Origin: an uncultured Clostridia bacterium
GTDB taxonomy: Bacteria; Bacillota; Clostridia; Lachnospirales; Anaerotignaceae
DNA length: 64,000 bases
Direction of reading: 5' to 3'
NCBI GenBank assembly: GCA_944379995.1
Contig: CALWGF010000002.1
Span: 62,001-126,000, forward strand
The notes under the pieces are model-generated. The model was not told the origin of the DNA and ran no database searches. It saw only the letters and a list, made by a program, of their open reading frames with translations. Positions 56,480 through 64,000 of the stretch are shown here, piece after piece; the first letter of the stretch is position 1; every line of letters starts with the position of its first letter. The position numbers were made by a program, and so were the translations under genes.

Positions 56480-56743
56480 ATGGAATTTACAGCAGGACAG
56501 ATTGTGTTTTCTAAAAGCGGTCATGACAAGGGTGGTGCTTTTATAGTTATTGCTCTTGAAGAAGAATATTTATATATTGCTGACGGCAAAAGAAGAACAC
56601 TTGAAAAGCCAAAAAGAAAAAAAATAAAGCATGTTCAGAAAACTAACTATGTTGATATAGAGCTTAAAGAAAGACTTGAAAATAGAAGTCAAATTCTTAA
56701 TGCTGACATAGTGAAAGCTTTAAAGAAATATATTAATAATTGA
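56480..56743 (+). CDS. KOW-domain RNA-binding protein (L14e-like)
   Basis: An 87-residue protein beginning with the KOW-like segment MEFTAGQIVFSKSGHDKGG, typical of the L14e/L6e/L27e-like proteins found between map and infA in Firmicutes. Rich in Lys, likely RNA binding; ribosome association is inferred. The frame opens 9 codons earlier at an ATG overlapping the map stop, but the internal ATG has a GGTGAT site at proper spacing and matches the family start; the longer form cannot be excluded. Confidence 0.85.
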   Translation: MEFTAGQIVFSKSGHDKGGAFIVIALEEEYLYIADGKRRTLEKPKRKKIKHVQKTNYVDIELKERLENRSQILNADIVKALKKYINN

Positions 56744-56771
56744 TGTAACACATTTAAGGAGGTTCTAGGCC

Positions 56772-56990
56772 TTGTCAAAAGACGATGTTATAGAAGTAGA
56801 AGGAACCGTATTAGAAAAATTACCTAATGCCATGTTTCAGGTTGAACTTGAAAACGGGCATCAGATATTAGCACATATCTCAGGAAAACTTCGTATGAAT
56901 TTCATAAGAATTCTTCCTGGTGATAAGGTACTCGTTGAAATGTCTCCATATGACCTTACAAAAGGAAGAATCATTTGGAGAGCTAAATAA
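56772..56990 (+). CDS. infA: translation initiation factor IF-1
   Basis: A 72-residue OB-fold factor that blocks the A site during initiation. [21 protein letters not shown] and [28 protein letters not shown] are standard. The start is TTG with an AAGGAGGTTC site; no ATG or GTG alternative would give a full-length protein. Confidence 0.96.
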   Translation: MSKDDVIEVEGTVLEKLPNAMFQVELENGHQILAHISGKLRMNFIRILPGDKVLVEMSPYDLTKGRIIWRAK

Positions 56991-57017
56991 GTAGGCATTA
57001 AGAAAGGAGCGATCACA

Positions 57018-57131
57018 ATGAAGGTTAGACCATCTGTAAAACCAATGTGTGAAAAATGCAGAATTATCAAAAGAAAAGGTCGTGTAATGGTCATTTGTGA
57101 AAATCCAAAACATAAACAGAAACAAGGCTGA
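57018..57131 (+). CDS. rpmJ: 50S ribosomal protein L36
   Basis: A 37-residue protein, [20 protein letters not shown] at the N-terminus, with the zinc ligands Cys11, Cys14, Cys27 and His32 of the zinc-binding form. Ribosome binding site AAAGGAGCG. It is followed by a structured spacer before rpsM. Confidence 0.97.
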   Translation: MKVRPSVKPMCEKCRIIKRKGRVMVICENPKHKQKQG

Positions 57132-57342
57132 TAAATCTGCGGTTTATTATATATGGTTATGAAGGAGGTCAGGTGCCTCCACAAATCATCGATAAATCCG
57201 TCAACCGCCGGGAGGAGTATATAGTTAAAAGCGGACTCCGCACACAGGCTGACGGTCTGTGCAGTCTGTTTGTATACCCAATGGGCAATGTTTTTTAGAT
57301 AGATAATATAAAGTTTGAATAATTCAGGAGGTGTAAATATAC
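57132..57342 (+). promoter_or_regulatory. structured leader between rpmJ and rpsM
   Basis: A 211-base spacer with unusually high GC for this genome. It has a GGAGG / CCTCC hairpin (57164-57180), a decoy GGGAGGAG, and a strong interrupted hairpin, CGGACT+GCAC+AG pairing with CTGTGC+AGTCTG (57232-57268). A small CCC/GGG stem before a T6 run precedes the real AGGAGGTG site. Position equals that of the S4-regulated alpha-operon leader of E. coli, but sequence homology is not evident. Confidence 0.55.
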
Positions 57343-57711
57343 ATGGCACGTATTGCTGGTGTAGACTTACCAAGAGAGAAACGTATAGAGATAGGTCTTA
57401 CTTATGTATATGGTATCGGTCATTCAAGCGCTGTTAGAATTCTTAAAGAAGCTGGCGTAAACCCTGATACTAGAGTAAGAGATTTAACAGATGATGAAGT
57501 TGCTAAAATTCGTGAAGTTATCGACCGTTCACAGACAGTTGAAGGTGATTTAAGAAGAGAAATAGCTCTTAATATCAAACGCCTTATGGAAATCGGTTGC
57601 TACCGTGGAATTCGTCATAGAAAAGGTCTTCCTGTAAGAGGACAGAAAACAAAGACAAACGCTAGAACAAGAAAAGGTCCTAGAAAAACAGTAGCTAACA
57701 AGAAGAAATAA
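57343..57711 (+). CDS. rpsM: 30S ribosomal protein S13
   Basis: A 122-residue 30S head protein contacting the 50S subunit and t[23 protein letters not shown], the helix-hairpin region and the basic C-terminus [20 protein letters not shown] ([18 protein letters not shown]) are typical. First gene of the alpha operon section. Confidence 0.98.
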   Translation: MARIAGVDLPREKRIEIGLTYVYGIGHSSAVRILKEAGVNPDTRVRDLTDDEVAKIREVIDRSQTVEGDLRREIALNIKRLMEIGCYRGIRHRKGLPVRGQKTKTNARTRKGPRKTVANKKK

Positions 57712-57731
57712 TAAATAGGGAGGTTTGAATA

Positions 57732-58133
57732 ATGGCAAAGAAAGCTGTTAAAAAAGCGTCTAGCCGTAGACGCCGTGACAAAAGACGTGTAGAACGTGGT
57801 CAGGCTCATATCCAGTCCACATTTAACAATACAATAGTAACAATTACTGACGCAGCAGGAAACGCTCTTTCATGGGCAAGTGCCGGACAGTTAGGTTTTA
57901 GAGGCTCAAGAAAATCTACTCCATATGCAGCTCAGATGGCAGCTGATACAGCAGCTAAAGCAGCTTCAGATTATGGTTTAAAGACAGTTGAAGTTTTCGT
58001 TAAAGGTCCTGGTTCAGGACGTGAAGCAGCTATCCGTGCTTTACAGGCAGCTGGTCTTGAAGTAACACTTATCAAAGACGTAACACCTGTACCACACAAC
58101 GGCTGTAGACCACCAAAACGCAGAAGAGTCTAA
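57732..58133 (+). CDS. rpsK: 30S ribosomal protein S11
   Basis: A 133-residue platform protein near the mRNA exit with [40 protein letters not shown] and the C-terminal [18 protein letters not shown], all conserved. Ribosome binding site GGGAGG, 22 bp from rpsD. Confidence 0.98.
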   Translation: MAKKAVKKASSRRRRDKRRVERGQAHIQSTFNNTIVTITDAAGNALSWASAGQLGFRGSRKSTPYAAQMAADTAAKAASDYGLKTVEVFVKGPGSGREAAIRALQAAGLEVTLIKDVTPVPHNGCRPPKRRRV

Positions 58134-58155
58134 TCTAATAGGAGGTGCTTAATAA

Positions 58156-58758
58156 ATGGCAAGAGATAGAGTTCCAGTTCTTAAGAGATGTAGATCACTT
58201 GACCTTGACCCAATCTACTTAGGAATTGACAAAAAATCAAAAAAACAGTCACTTAGAGCCGGAAAGAAAATGAGCGAGTACGGACTTCAGTTAAGAGAAA
58301 AACAGAAAGCAAAATTTATCTACGGTGTACTTGAAAAACAGTTCAGAGGATACTATGCTAAAGCTGAAAAAATAGCTAAAAAAGAAGGTATCCCTGGTGA
58401 AAACTTACTTATGTTATTAGAGATGCGTCTTGATAACGTAATGTTCAGACTTGGATATGGTAGAACAAGAAAAGAATCTAGACAGATTGTTCGCCACAAA
58501 CACGTATTAGTAAATGGTAAACCAGTTGACATTCCATCATATGCTGTAAAAGTTGGAGATGTTATCGAAGTTAAAGAAAAATATAAAGACATGCAGAGAT
58601 ACAAAGACATTCTTGAAGTAACAGATTCAAGAATAGTTCCAGAATGGTTACAGGCTGACCATGAAGGTTTAAAAGGAACTGTAATGTCAAAACCACAGAG
58701 AGAACAGATTGATGTTCCAGTGGAAGAAACACTCATAGTTGAGTTGTACTCAAAATAA
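58156..58758 (+). CDS. rpsD: 30S ribosomal protein S4
   Basis: A 200-residue 16S assembly initiator and mRNA helicase-site protein. The S4 domain [33 protein letters not shown] is intact. The N-terminus ([20 protein letters not shown]) lacks the zinc-type cysteines found in some species and matches the zinc-free clostridial form. A new promoter and hairpin follow before rpoA. Confidence 0.97.
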   Translation: MARDRVPVLKRCRSLDLDPIYLGIDKKSKKQSLRAGKKMSEYGLQLREKQKAKFIYGVLEKQFRGYYAKAEKIAKKEGIPGENLLMLLEMRLDNVMFRLGYGRTRKESRQIVRHKHVLVNGKPVDIPSYAVKVGDVIEVKEKYKDMQRYKDILEVTDSRIVPEWLQADHEGLKGTVMSKPQREQIDVPVEETLIVELYSK

Positions 58759-58773
58759 TTTTAAATTTGAGAC

Positions 58774-58801
58774 TTGCCGAAAGGTCAAAATTGTGTATAA
58801 T
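58774..58801 (+). promoter_or_regulatory. internal promoter for rpoA-rplQ
   Basis: TTGCCG, 16-bp spacer, TATAAT in the rpsD-rpoA gap. Confidence 0.6.
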
Positions 58802-58819
58802 ATATTTTGTAGTAAATGC

Positions 58820-58846
58820 AGGGAACGGTTTATTATGTCGTTCCCT
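58820..58846 (+). repeat. hairpin in the rpoA 5' leader
   Basis: AGGGAACG / CGTTCCCT 8-bp stem with an 11-base loop, about 20 bases after the internal -10; no T-run follows. Confidence 0.65.
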
Positions 58847-58894
58847 ACGATTTTCATAGTCTCACTTTATTATCCAAAGGGAGGTTTAAGATAA

Positions 58895-59848
58895 GTGATT
58901 GAGTTTGAGAAACCTCGTATTGAAATTGACGAGATAAACGGTTCTTATGGTCGTTTTATCGTGTCTCCTCTTGAAAGAGGATACGCAACTACACTTGGTA
59001 ATTCTTTAAGAAGAATTCTTCTTTCATCTTTACCGGGTGCAGCTGTAAGCAATGTTAAAATTGATGGTGTAGTTCATGAATTTTCAGTAATTCCAGGTGT
59101 TAAGGAAGATGTTACAGAAATCATTCTTAACCTTAAAGGACTTGCCATTAAGAACAATAGTGAAAGTAATGAGCCTAAAATCGTTTATATTGACATGGAA
59201 GGTGAAGGCGAAGTTAAAGGTTCTGATATTAAAGCAGATGGTGATATTGAGATTTTAAATCCAAACCACCATATCGCTACTTTAAGCGGTGGCCCTAACA
59301 GCAAACTTTATATGGAGATTACTGTTCAAAAAGGCAGAGGTTATATCGGTGCTGATAAGAACAAAAAAGATGACCAGCCAATAGGAATGCTTCCTGTTGA
59401 CTCTATATTCACTCCTATAACAAGAGTTAATTTCCTTGTTGAAAATACACGTGTAGGTCAAATTACTGACTACGACAAATTGACACTTGAAGTATGGACA
59501 AACGGAACTATTGCTCCTGATGATGCTGTAAGCCTTGGAGCAAGAATTCTTAACGAACACTTAAATCTTTTCGTCGATTTATCAGATACTGCAAAGAATA
59601 CTGAAATAATGGTCGAAAAAGAAGAAGGCAAGAAAGAAAAAGTACTTGAAATGAGTATTGAAGAACTTGACCTTTCTGTTCGTTCATATAACTGTTTAAA
59701 ACGTGCAGGTATCAACACTGTTGAAGACCTTGCAAATAAAACTGAAGAGGAAATGATGAAAGTTCGTAACCTTGGACGTAAATCCCTTGAAGAAGTTTTA
59801 AACAAAATGGCTGACCTTGGTCTTGCTTTAAGACCTGGTGATGAATAA
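58895..59848 (+). CDS. rpoA: RNA polymerase alpha subunit
   Basis: A 317-residue subunit. The N-terminal assembly domain ([24 protein letters not shown]) dimerises to nucleate polymerase assembly. The C-terminal domain ([20 protein letters not shown] and [12 protein letters not shown]) binds UP elements and activators. The start is GTG with an AAAGGGAGG site. Co-transcribed with rplQ. Confidence 0.98.
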   Translation: MIEFEKPRIEIDEINGSYGRFIVSPLERGYATTLGNSLRRILLSSLPGAAVSNVKIDGVVHEFSVIPGVKEDVTEIILNLKGLAIKNNSESNEPKIVYIDMEGEGEVKGSDIKADGDIEILNPNHHIATLSGGPNSKLYMEITVQKGRGYIGADKNKKDDQPIGMLPVDSIFTPITRVNFLVENTRVGQITDYDKLTLEVWTNGTIAPDDAVSLGARILNEHLNLFVDLSDTAKNTEIMVEKEEGKKEKVLEMSIEELDLSVRSYNCLKRAGINTVEDLANKTEEEMMKVRNLGRKSLEEVLNKMADLGLALRPGDE

Positions 59849-59872
59849 TTTTTTTATTGTTAATTATAGTTG

Positions 59873-59939
59873 TGCAGGGTGCAGAGTAATGTAAGACCGA
59901 AGAGTTATTACCCTACAATAAGCCCTGTAGAGGATTACA
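59873..59939 (+). promoter_or_regulatory. structured rpoA-rplQ intercistronic region
   Basis: TGCAGGG pairs with CCCTGTA around an inner GTAAT / ATTAC stem. AGGGT can alternatively pair with ACCCT, giving two exclusive folds before the rplQ site. Confidence 0.45.
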
Positions 59940-59955
59940 AGGAGGATTTGTAATA

Positions 59956-60498
59956 ATGACAGGTTCAGGATACAGAAAACTTGGTAAAACAGCAGCACAG
60001 AGAAAAGCTCTCTTAAGAAACCAGGTAACTAATCTTTTATATCATGGAAAAATTAAAACAACAGAGACAAGAGCTAAAGAAGTAAGAAGACTTGCTGAAA
60101 AGCTCATCACTCTTGCAGTTAAAGAAAAAGACAACTTTACAGAAGTTGAAGTAACAGCTAAAGTTGCTAAAAAAGATGCTAACGGTAAGAGAGTTAAAGA
60201 AACAGTAAACGGCAAAAAAGTTACAGTTTTTGATGAAGTTAAGAAAACAATCAAAAAAGACAACCCAAGTCGTTTAAACGCTAGACGTAAAATGTTAAGC
60301 GTTCTTTACCCTGTAACAGAAGTTCCTGCTGATGGAAAGAAAGTTAGAAAGCTCACAAAGAAAGTAGATATGTGTGCTAAACTTTTCGATGAAATCGCTC
60401 CAAAATACGTTGACCGTAAAGGTGGTTACACAAGAATCATCAAAATCGGACCTCGTAAAGGTGACGGTGCTCCAGAAGTAATTATTGAATTAGTATAA
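59956..60498 (+). CDS. rplQ: 50S ribosomal protein L17 with large insertion
   Basis: A 180-residue tunnel-exit protein, about 50 residues longer than usual (113-130). The N-terminal part ([20 protein letters not shown], then [18 protein letters not shown]) and the C-terminal part ([25 protein letters not shown]) are standard. Between them, residues about 58-107 form a lysine-rich insertion ([20 protein letters not shown]...), plus a shorter one near 123-133. Last gene of the ribosomal cluster, ending at a strong terminator. Confidence 0.95.
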   Translation: MTGSGYRKLGKTAAQRKALLRNQVTNLLYHGKIKTTETRAKEVRRLAEKLITLAVKEKDNFTEVEVTAKVAKKDANGKRVKETVNGKKVTVFDEVKKTIKKDNPSRLNARRKMLSVLYPVTEVPADGKKVRKLTKKVDMCAKLFDEIAPKYVDRKGGYTRIIKIGPRKGDGAPEVIIELV

Positions 60499-60538
60499 TT
60501 AATTCATATATAATTTAATTTTGTGTTGTGAAGATATT

Positions 60539-60564
60539 AGCGGTGGATTTTCCACCGCTTTTTT
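60539..60564 (+). terminator. terminator of the ribosomal protein cluster
   Basis: AGCGGTGG / CCACCGCT stem followed by a T-run. Confidence 0.95.
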
Positions 60565-60612
60565 GTTATTATGAATATATTAATCATATTATCTTCTGAC
60601 AGGAGTGAGTTT

Positions 60613-60912
60613 ATGAGTACATCTTTAATATTTGGTATATTAATTATTATTGAAGGTATAGTGTGTATGAAAAGTGATAAGTATTTTTTATCAAAAAGTA
60701 CTGTTGAAAAAATACCACCACAATATAGAAAAGAATATTCATTCAAAACAGGTATAATGATTGTTTGTGTGGGTGTTTTTATAATTGCTATGGGTTATTT
60801 AAACTCTTATGGCATACTTCTTGGTACACAAGGGCTTATATGCTATATAGTTGTTGCAGCTGCTATATTTTCATATGGTAAATATATGCATAAAAAATAT
60901 TCAAATAAATAA
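60613..60912 (+). CDS. small hypothetical membrane protein
   Basis: A 99-residue protein with three hydrophobic segments (about residues 3-20, 45-65 and 70-88) and a charged loop with PPQYRKEYSFK between the first two. No motif I recognise. The frame extends 14 codons upstream, but the ATG behind AGGAGTGAG is the likely start. It lies between the ribosomal terminator and its own terminator. Confidence 0.65.
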   Translation: MSTSLIFGILIIIEGIVCMKSDKYFLSKSTVEKIPPQYRKEYSFKTGIMIVCVGVFIIAMGYLNSYGILLGTQGLICYIVVAAAIFSYGKYMHKKYSNK

Positions 60913-60916
60913 GTGT

Positions 60917-60960
60917 AAGGGTGATTTGTCAGTAAAAAATATTGACATTTCACCTTTTTT
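60917..60960 (+). terminator. terminator of the small membrane protein gene
   Basis: AAGG(G)TGA / TCACCTT and inner TGTCA / TGACA stems, then a T-run. Confidence 0.8.
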
Positions 60961-61031
60961 AAATTATTATTTCACTAGCTGTGAGCATTTTTTAAATGCC
61001 ATAGACTTAATATTTTCAGGCGGTGAAGCTA

Positions 61032-62852
61032 ATGGATATGGTTAAAGCAAAAGGTTTAACCTATGAATATAAAAGAATGATTGATACTGAAGAAGGGACT
61101 AAAGAAGAAAAATTTCTTGCCCTTAAAAATATAGATATTTCTATTAAAAAAGGTGAATTTGTTGCTGTACTTGGTCATAATGGTTCTGGAAAGTCAACTT
61201 TTGCAAAACATATAAACGCTCTTGTTAAACCAACAGAAGGTACTTTATGGATTAAAGGGCTTGACACTAAAAATGATGAATTTGTATGGGATATAAGACA
61301 AAGTGCAGGAATGGTTTTCCAAAATCCTGATAACCAACTTGTTGCTACTGTTGTTGAAGAAGATATTGCTTTTGGTCCTGAAAATTTAGGTCTTGAGTCT
61401 TCGGAAATACATAATAGAGTAAATTCTGCTTTAGATACAGTACGTATGCAAGAATATAGAAAAAATTCTCCTTCAAAACTTTCAGGAGGTCAAAAACAAA
61501 GAATAGCAATAGCCGGTGTACTTGCTATGAAACCAGATTGTATTGTACTTGATGAGCCTACTGCTATGCTTGACCCTTTAGGAAGAAAAGATGTTATTGA
61601 AACTGTTATGCGTCTTAATAAAGAGGAAGGTATAACTATTGTACTTATTACTCATTATATGGACGAGGCTGTTCGTGCTGATAGAGTATTTGTTATTGAT
61701 GACGGTGATGTTGTTATGGAAGGTGTTCCTAAAGAAATATTCTGTCAGGTTGATAAATTAAAGGGATTTGGTCTTGATGTTCCACAGGTTACAGAGGTTG
61801 CTAACATTCTTAATAAAAAAGGTGTGAATATTGCTACTGATATTTTGAATGTTGATGAAATGGTATCTGAAATTTGCCGTATTAAAGGTGTAGAGGCTGA
61901 TTTATCAGAAATAAAGAGAGATATTCCCCTTGATGTAGATAAACTTAAAAAAGAAGCTGAAAGTACCTTTGATGGAAGCAGTAATTTTGACGGTATACAG
62001 ATTAAAAATCTTACTCATATATATAATGAAGGTACTGTTTTTGAGAAAAAAGCTCTTGATGATATTAATATATCAGTTAAAAGAGGAGAATTTATAGGTG
62101 TTATTGGTCATACTGGTTCAGGAAAATCAACACTTATACAGCATCTTAATGCTATTATGACACCTTCAAGTGGTACTATATATCTTGATGGAAAAGATAT
62201 ATTTGCTGATAAAACTAAACTTAAAGAGATAAGACAAAAAGTTGGTCTTGTATTTCAATATCCGGAACATCAGCTTTTTGAAATGACAATATATAAAGAT
62301 GTAGCTTTTGGCCCTACAAATATGAAACTTCCAGAAGATGAAATTAAACGTAGAGTTAAATCTGCTCTTGAAACTGTTGGTCTTTCTGAAGAATATTATG
62401 AAAAATCTCCTTTTGAACTTTCTGGTGGTCAAAAAAGACGTGTTGCAATAGCCGGTGTACTTGCTATGGAGCCAGAGGTTCTTGTGCTTGATGAGCCAAC
62501 AGCAGGTCTTGACCCTAAAGGTCGTGATGAAATTCTTGATGCAGTTAAAAAAATGCAAGAAAAACTTGGTATAACTGTTATTCTTGTTTCTCACTCTATG
62601 GAAGACGTTGCAAAACTTGTTAGTCGTATTATTGTTATGCATAGAGGTAAATGTGTAATGACAGGTACTCCAAGAGAAGTTTTTGCTCGTGTTGATGAAG
62701 TTGAAAAAATGGGACTTGCTGCACCACAAATAAGTTATGTTTTTGAAAAACTTGCTAAAAATATGAATATTGATGTGCCTCTTGATGTTTATACAACTAA
62801 TGAAGCAGCAGATGTTCTTTACAGAATACTTACTGGAGGTACAAAAATATGA
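61032..62852 (+). CDS. fused energy-coupling factor ATPase EcfA1-EcfA2
   Basis: A 606-residue tandem ABC ATPase that drives the ECF vitamin/metal transporter. The first ATPase has Walker A GHNGSGKS (48-55), FQNPDNQL Q-loop, LSGGQ (150-154) and Walker B IVLDEP (171-176). The second has GHTGSGKS (359-366), [13 protein letters not shown] (463-467) and LVLDEP (484-489). A linker of about 50 residues joins them. In most Firmicutes these are two genes (ecfA1, ecfA2) at the same place after rplQ. The stop overlaps ecfT by ATGA. The start is the ATG behind GGCGGTGA. Confidence 0.95.
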   Translation: MDMVKAKGLTYEYKRMIDTEEGTKEEKFLALKNIDISIKKGEFVAVLGHNGSGKSTFAKHINALVKPTEGTLWIKGLDTKNDEFVWDIRQSAGMVFQNPDNQLVATVVEEDIAFGPENLGLESSEIHNRVNSALDTVRMQEYRKNSPSKLSGGQKQRIAIAGVLAMKPDCIVLDEPTAMLDPLGRKDVIETVMRLNKEEGITIVLITHYMDEAVRADRVFVIDDGDVVMEGVPKEIFCQVDKLKGFGLDVPQVTEVANILNKKGVNIATDILNVDEMVSEICRIKGVEADLSEIKRDIPLDVDKLKKEAESTFDGSSNFDGIQIKNLTHIYNEGTVFEKKALDDINISVKRGEFIGVIGHTGSGKSTLIQHLNAIMTPSSGTIYLDGKDIFADKTKLKEIRQKVGLVFQYPEHQLFEMTIYKDVAFGPTNMKLPEDEIKRRVKSALETVGLSEEYYEKSPFELSGGQKRRVAIAGVLAMEPEVLVLDEPTAGLDPKGRDEILDAVKKMQEKLGITVILVSHSMEDVAKLVSRIIVMHRGKCVMTGTPREVFARVDEVEKMGLAAPQISYVFEKLAKNMNIDVPLDVYTTNEAADVLYRILTGGTKI

Positions 62853-63652
62853 TAAGAGATATTACAATAGGACAGTTTTATCCTGTGGACTCTATAATAC
62901 ACAGACTTGATGCAAGAGTAAAAATTATTGCTACATTTATATATATTATTTCGCTTTTTATAATGGATAGTTTTATTGCTTATGCATTTGTAATACTTGC
63001 TTTAGCTGCTACTATAAAAGCATCAAAAGTACCTCTTTCATTTATGCTTAGAGGTATAAAAAGTATTTTTATAATTATAATTTTTACAGCATTTTTAAAT
63101 GTATTTACAACAAGTGAGGGAACTGTACTTTTTAACTGGGGTATTATTACAATAACATCTAAAGGTGTTTATATGGCTGTTTTAATGTGTTTAAGACTTG
63201 TACTTCTTATTGTTGGGTCATCTCTTATGACACTTACAACAACACCTATACAGCTTACAGACGGTATTGAATATATACTTAGACCACTTAAAAAAATAGG
63301 TGTTCCTTCTCATGAAATTGCTATGATGATGACAATAGCTTTAAGATTTATACCAACTTTGCTTGATGAAACAGATAAAATTATGAAAGCACAACAGGCA
63401 AGAGGTGCTGATTTTGATACAGGTAATTTAATTCAAAAAGCAAAAAGCCTTGTACCTATACTTGTTCCGCTTTTTATATCAGCTTTTAGACGTGCTGATG
63501 AACTTGCTATGGCTATGGAAGCAAGATGTTATAATGGTGCTGAAAACAGAACAAGAATGAATGTTATGAGATATAGCAAAGGTGATTATAAGGCTTATGT
63601 TATTATTGTAATTTATGTTGTACTTAGTTTTGTATTGAGATATATATTTTAA
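62849..63652 (+). CDS. ecfT: energy-coupling factor transporter membrane protein EcfT
   Basis: A 267-residue scaffold protein with about five or six TM helices that couples the ATPases to exchangeable S components. The first coupling motif is ARG in QQARGADF. The second reads ARC in [13 protein letters not shown], an allowed variant. The start overlaps the end of the fused ATPase gene by 4 bp. No S component gene is in the window, consistent with a shared group II ECF module. Confidence 0.95.
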   Translation: MIRDITIGQFYPVDSIIHRLDARVKIIATFIYIISLFIMDSFIAYAFVILALAATIKASKVPLSFMLRGIKSIFIIIIFTAFLNVFTTSEGTVLFNWGIITITSKGVYMAVLMCLRLVLLIVGSSLMTLTTTPIQLTDGIEYILRPLKKIGVPSHEIAMMMTIALRFIPTLLDETDKIMKAQQARGADFDTGNLIQKAKSLVPILVPLFISAFRRADELAMAMEARCYNGAENRTRMNVMRYSKGDYKAYVIIVIYVVLSFVLRYIF

Positions 63653-63657
63653 AATAT

Positions 63658-63690
63658 AAAGACCTTGTGAAATATCAAGGTCTTTTTTTT
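63658..63690 (+). terminator. ecf operon terminator
   Basis: A 10-bp stem AAAGACCTTG / CAAGGTCTTT followed by eight T. Confidence 0.93.
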
Positions 63691-63702
63691 GGAGGGGTAT
63701 TT

Positions 63703-64000
63703 TTGAGAAGAAAAGAGCTTTCTTTTATAAATGTGCTTTTATGTGTGCTTGTAATGCTTATACATATATGTTCTTCATCTGTAAATGACCTTGATAAAAG
63801 CAGTATTTTTTATATGGGTATATTTGTACCTTGGCGTCTTTCTGCTTTTGTTGTGCAAGGTTTTATACTTTTAAGCAGTATTAAATTTTTTATAGGATTT
63901 AAAAATAAACAGCTTGATTATTTTAAATTTATAATTTCGAGAGTAAAAAAAATATTATTGCCTTATATTATAAGTGTAACTATATATTATATTTATTTTA
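63703..64000 (+). CDS. membrane acyltransferase, N-terminal part (3' truncated)
   Basis: The first 99 codons of a gene cut by the window edge. A TTG start is placed by GGAGGGG five bases upstream; no ATG is available before residue 18. The sequence RRKELSFINVLLCVLVMLIH, then FVPWRLSAFVVQGFI and FKFIISRVKKILLPYIIS resembles the N-terminal TM helices of acyltransferase family 3 proteins that O-acylate surface glycans. Family assignment rests on this partial match only. Confidence 0.6.
   Translation, partial: MRRKELSFINVLLCVLVMLIHICSSSVNDLDKSSIFYMGIFVPWRLSAFVVQGFILLSSIKFFIGFKNKQLDYFKFIISRVKKILLPYIISVTIYYIYF

Noticed and set aside
57162-57233. A 21-codon plus-strand frame beginning ATGAAGGAGGTCAGG in the rpsM leader
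   Set aside because: No ribosome binding site of its own; the GGAGG is better explained as part of the GGAGG / CCTCC hairpin.
56861-57373. A 170-residue minus-strand frame across infA, rpmJ and the rpsM leader
   Set aside because: It covers two certain genes on the other strand and the structured leader; no start signals.
62166-62729. A 187-residue minus-strand open frame in the EcfA2 half
   Set aside because: Shadow frame opposite conserved ABC motifs; its composition (Phe/Asn/Lys/Cys rich) reflects reverse-complemented codons.

Overview
The window is one continuous stretch of low-GC, AT-rich chromosome from an anaerobic, endospore-forming member of the Firmicutes, most likely class Clostridia. 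This rests on intrinsic terminators, consensus SigA promoters, a T-box leader, sporulation genes (spoIIP, cotJABC), the zinc-binding short form of ribosomal protein S14, a 2-hydroxyacyl-CoA dehydratase activase-type protein and an eukaryote-like (type 2) isoleucyl-tRNA synthetase. I see no insertion sequence, prophage, CRISPR array or rRNA gene; the only tRNA gene is tRNA-Arg(ACG). The genus cannot be fixed from the sequence alone.

Positions 1-31 kb are short housekeeping units separated by clear terminators. They begin with the C-terminal end of an activase-type protein, then a histidine kinase with a receiver-only response regulator, a bacterial PH-domain membrane protein, pth-mfd and a PrsA-like lipoprotein. 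The convergent ppx-ppk pair (polyphosphate) follows on the minus strand, then a small lipoprotein, malQ, pncB, T-box-controlled ileS, spoIIP, ftsH, an aminotransferase and a secreted stalk-domain protein. The minus-strand cotJA-cotJB-cotJC spore-coat operon, ridA, tRNA-Arg, an unannotated 36-codon gene, a metallo-hydrolase, yqeG, efp and a zinc-ribbon protein complete this part.

Positions 31-60.5 kb are the transcription/translation superregion: rpoB-rpoC, then rpsL-rpsG-fusA-tuf, then the merged S10-spc-alpha cluster (rpsJ to rplQ, including secY, adk, map, a KOW protein and infA). The order is canonical, but rplKAJL does not precede rpoB and no L7Ae-like gene lies between rpoC and rpsL. Several long, structured leaders interrupt the cluster (before rpoB, rpsG, tuf, rpsJ, rpsM, rpoA and rplQ). 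They are the best candidates in this window for undescribed cis-regulation.

Positions 60.5-64 kb hold a small membrane protein, an ECF transporter module in which the two ATPases are fused into one polypeptide followed by EcfT, and the start of a membrane acyltransferase cut by the window edge. Most of the window is ordinary core genome. The observations most worth following are the degenerate Ppx, the rpoB promoter palindrome and leader, the structured r-protein leaders, the 36-codon gene, the enlarged L17 and the fused EcfA.
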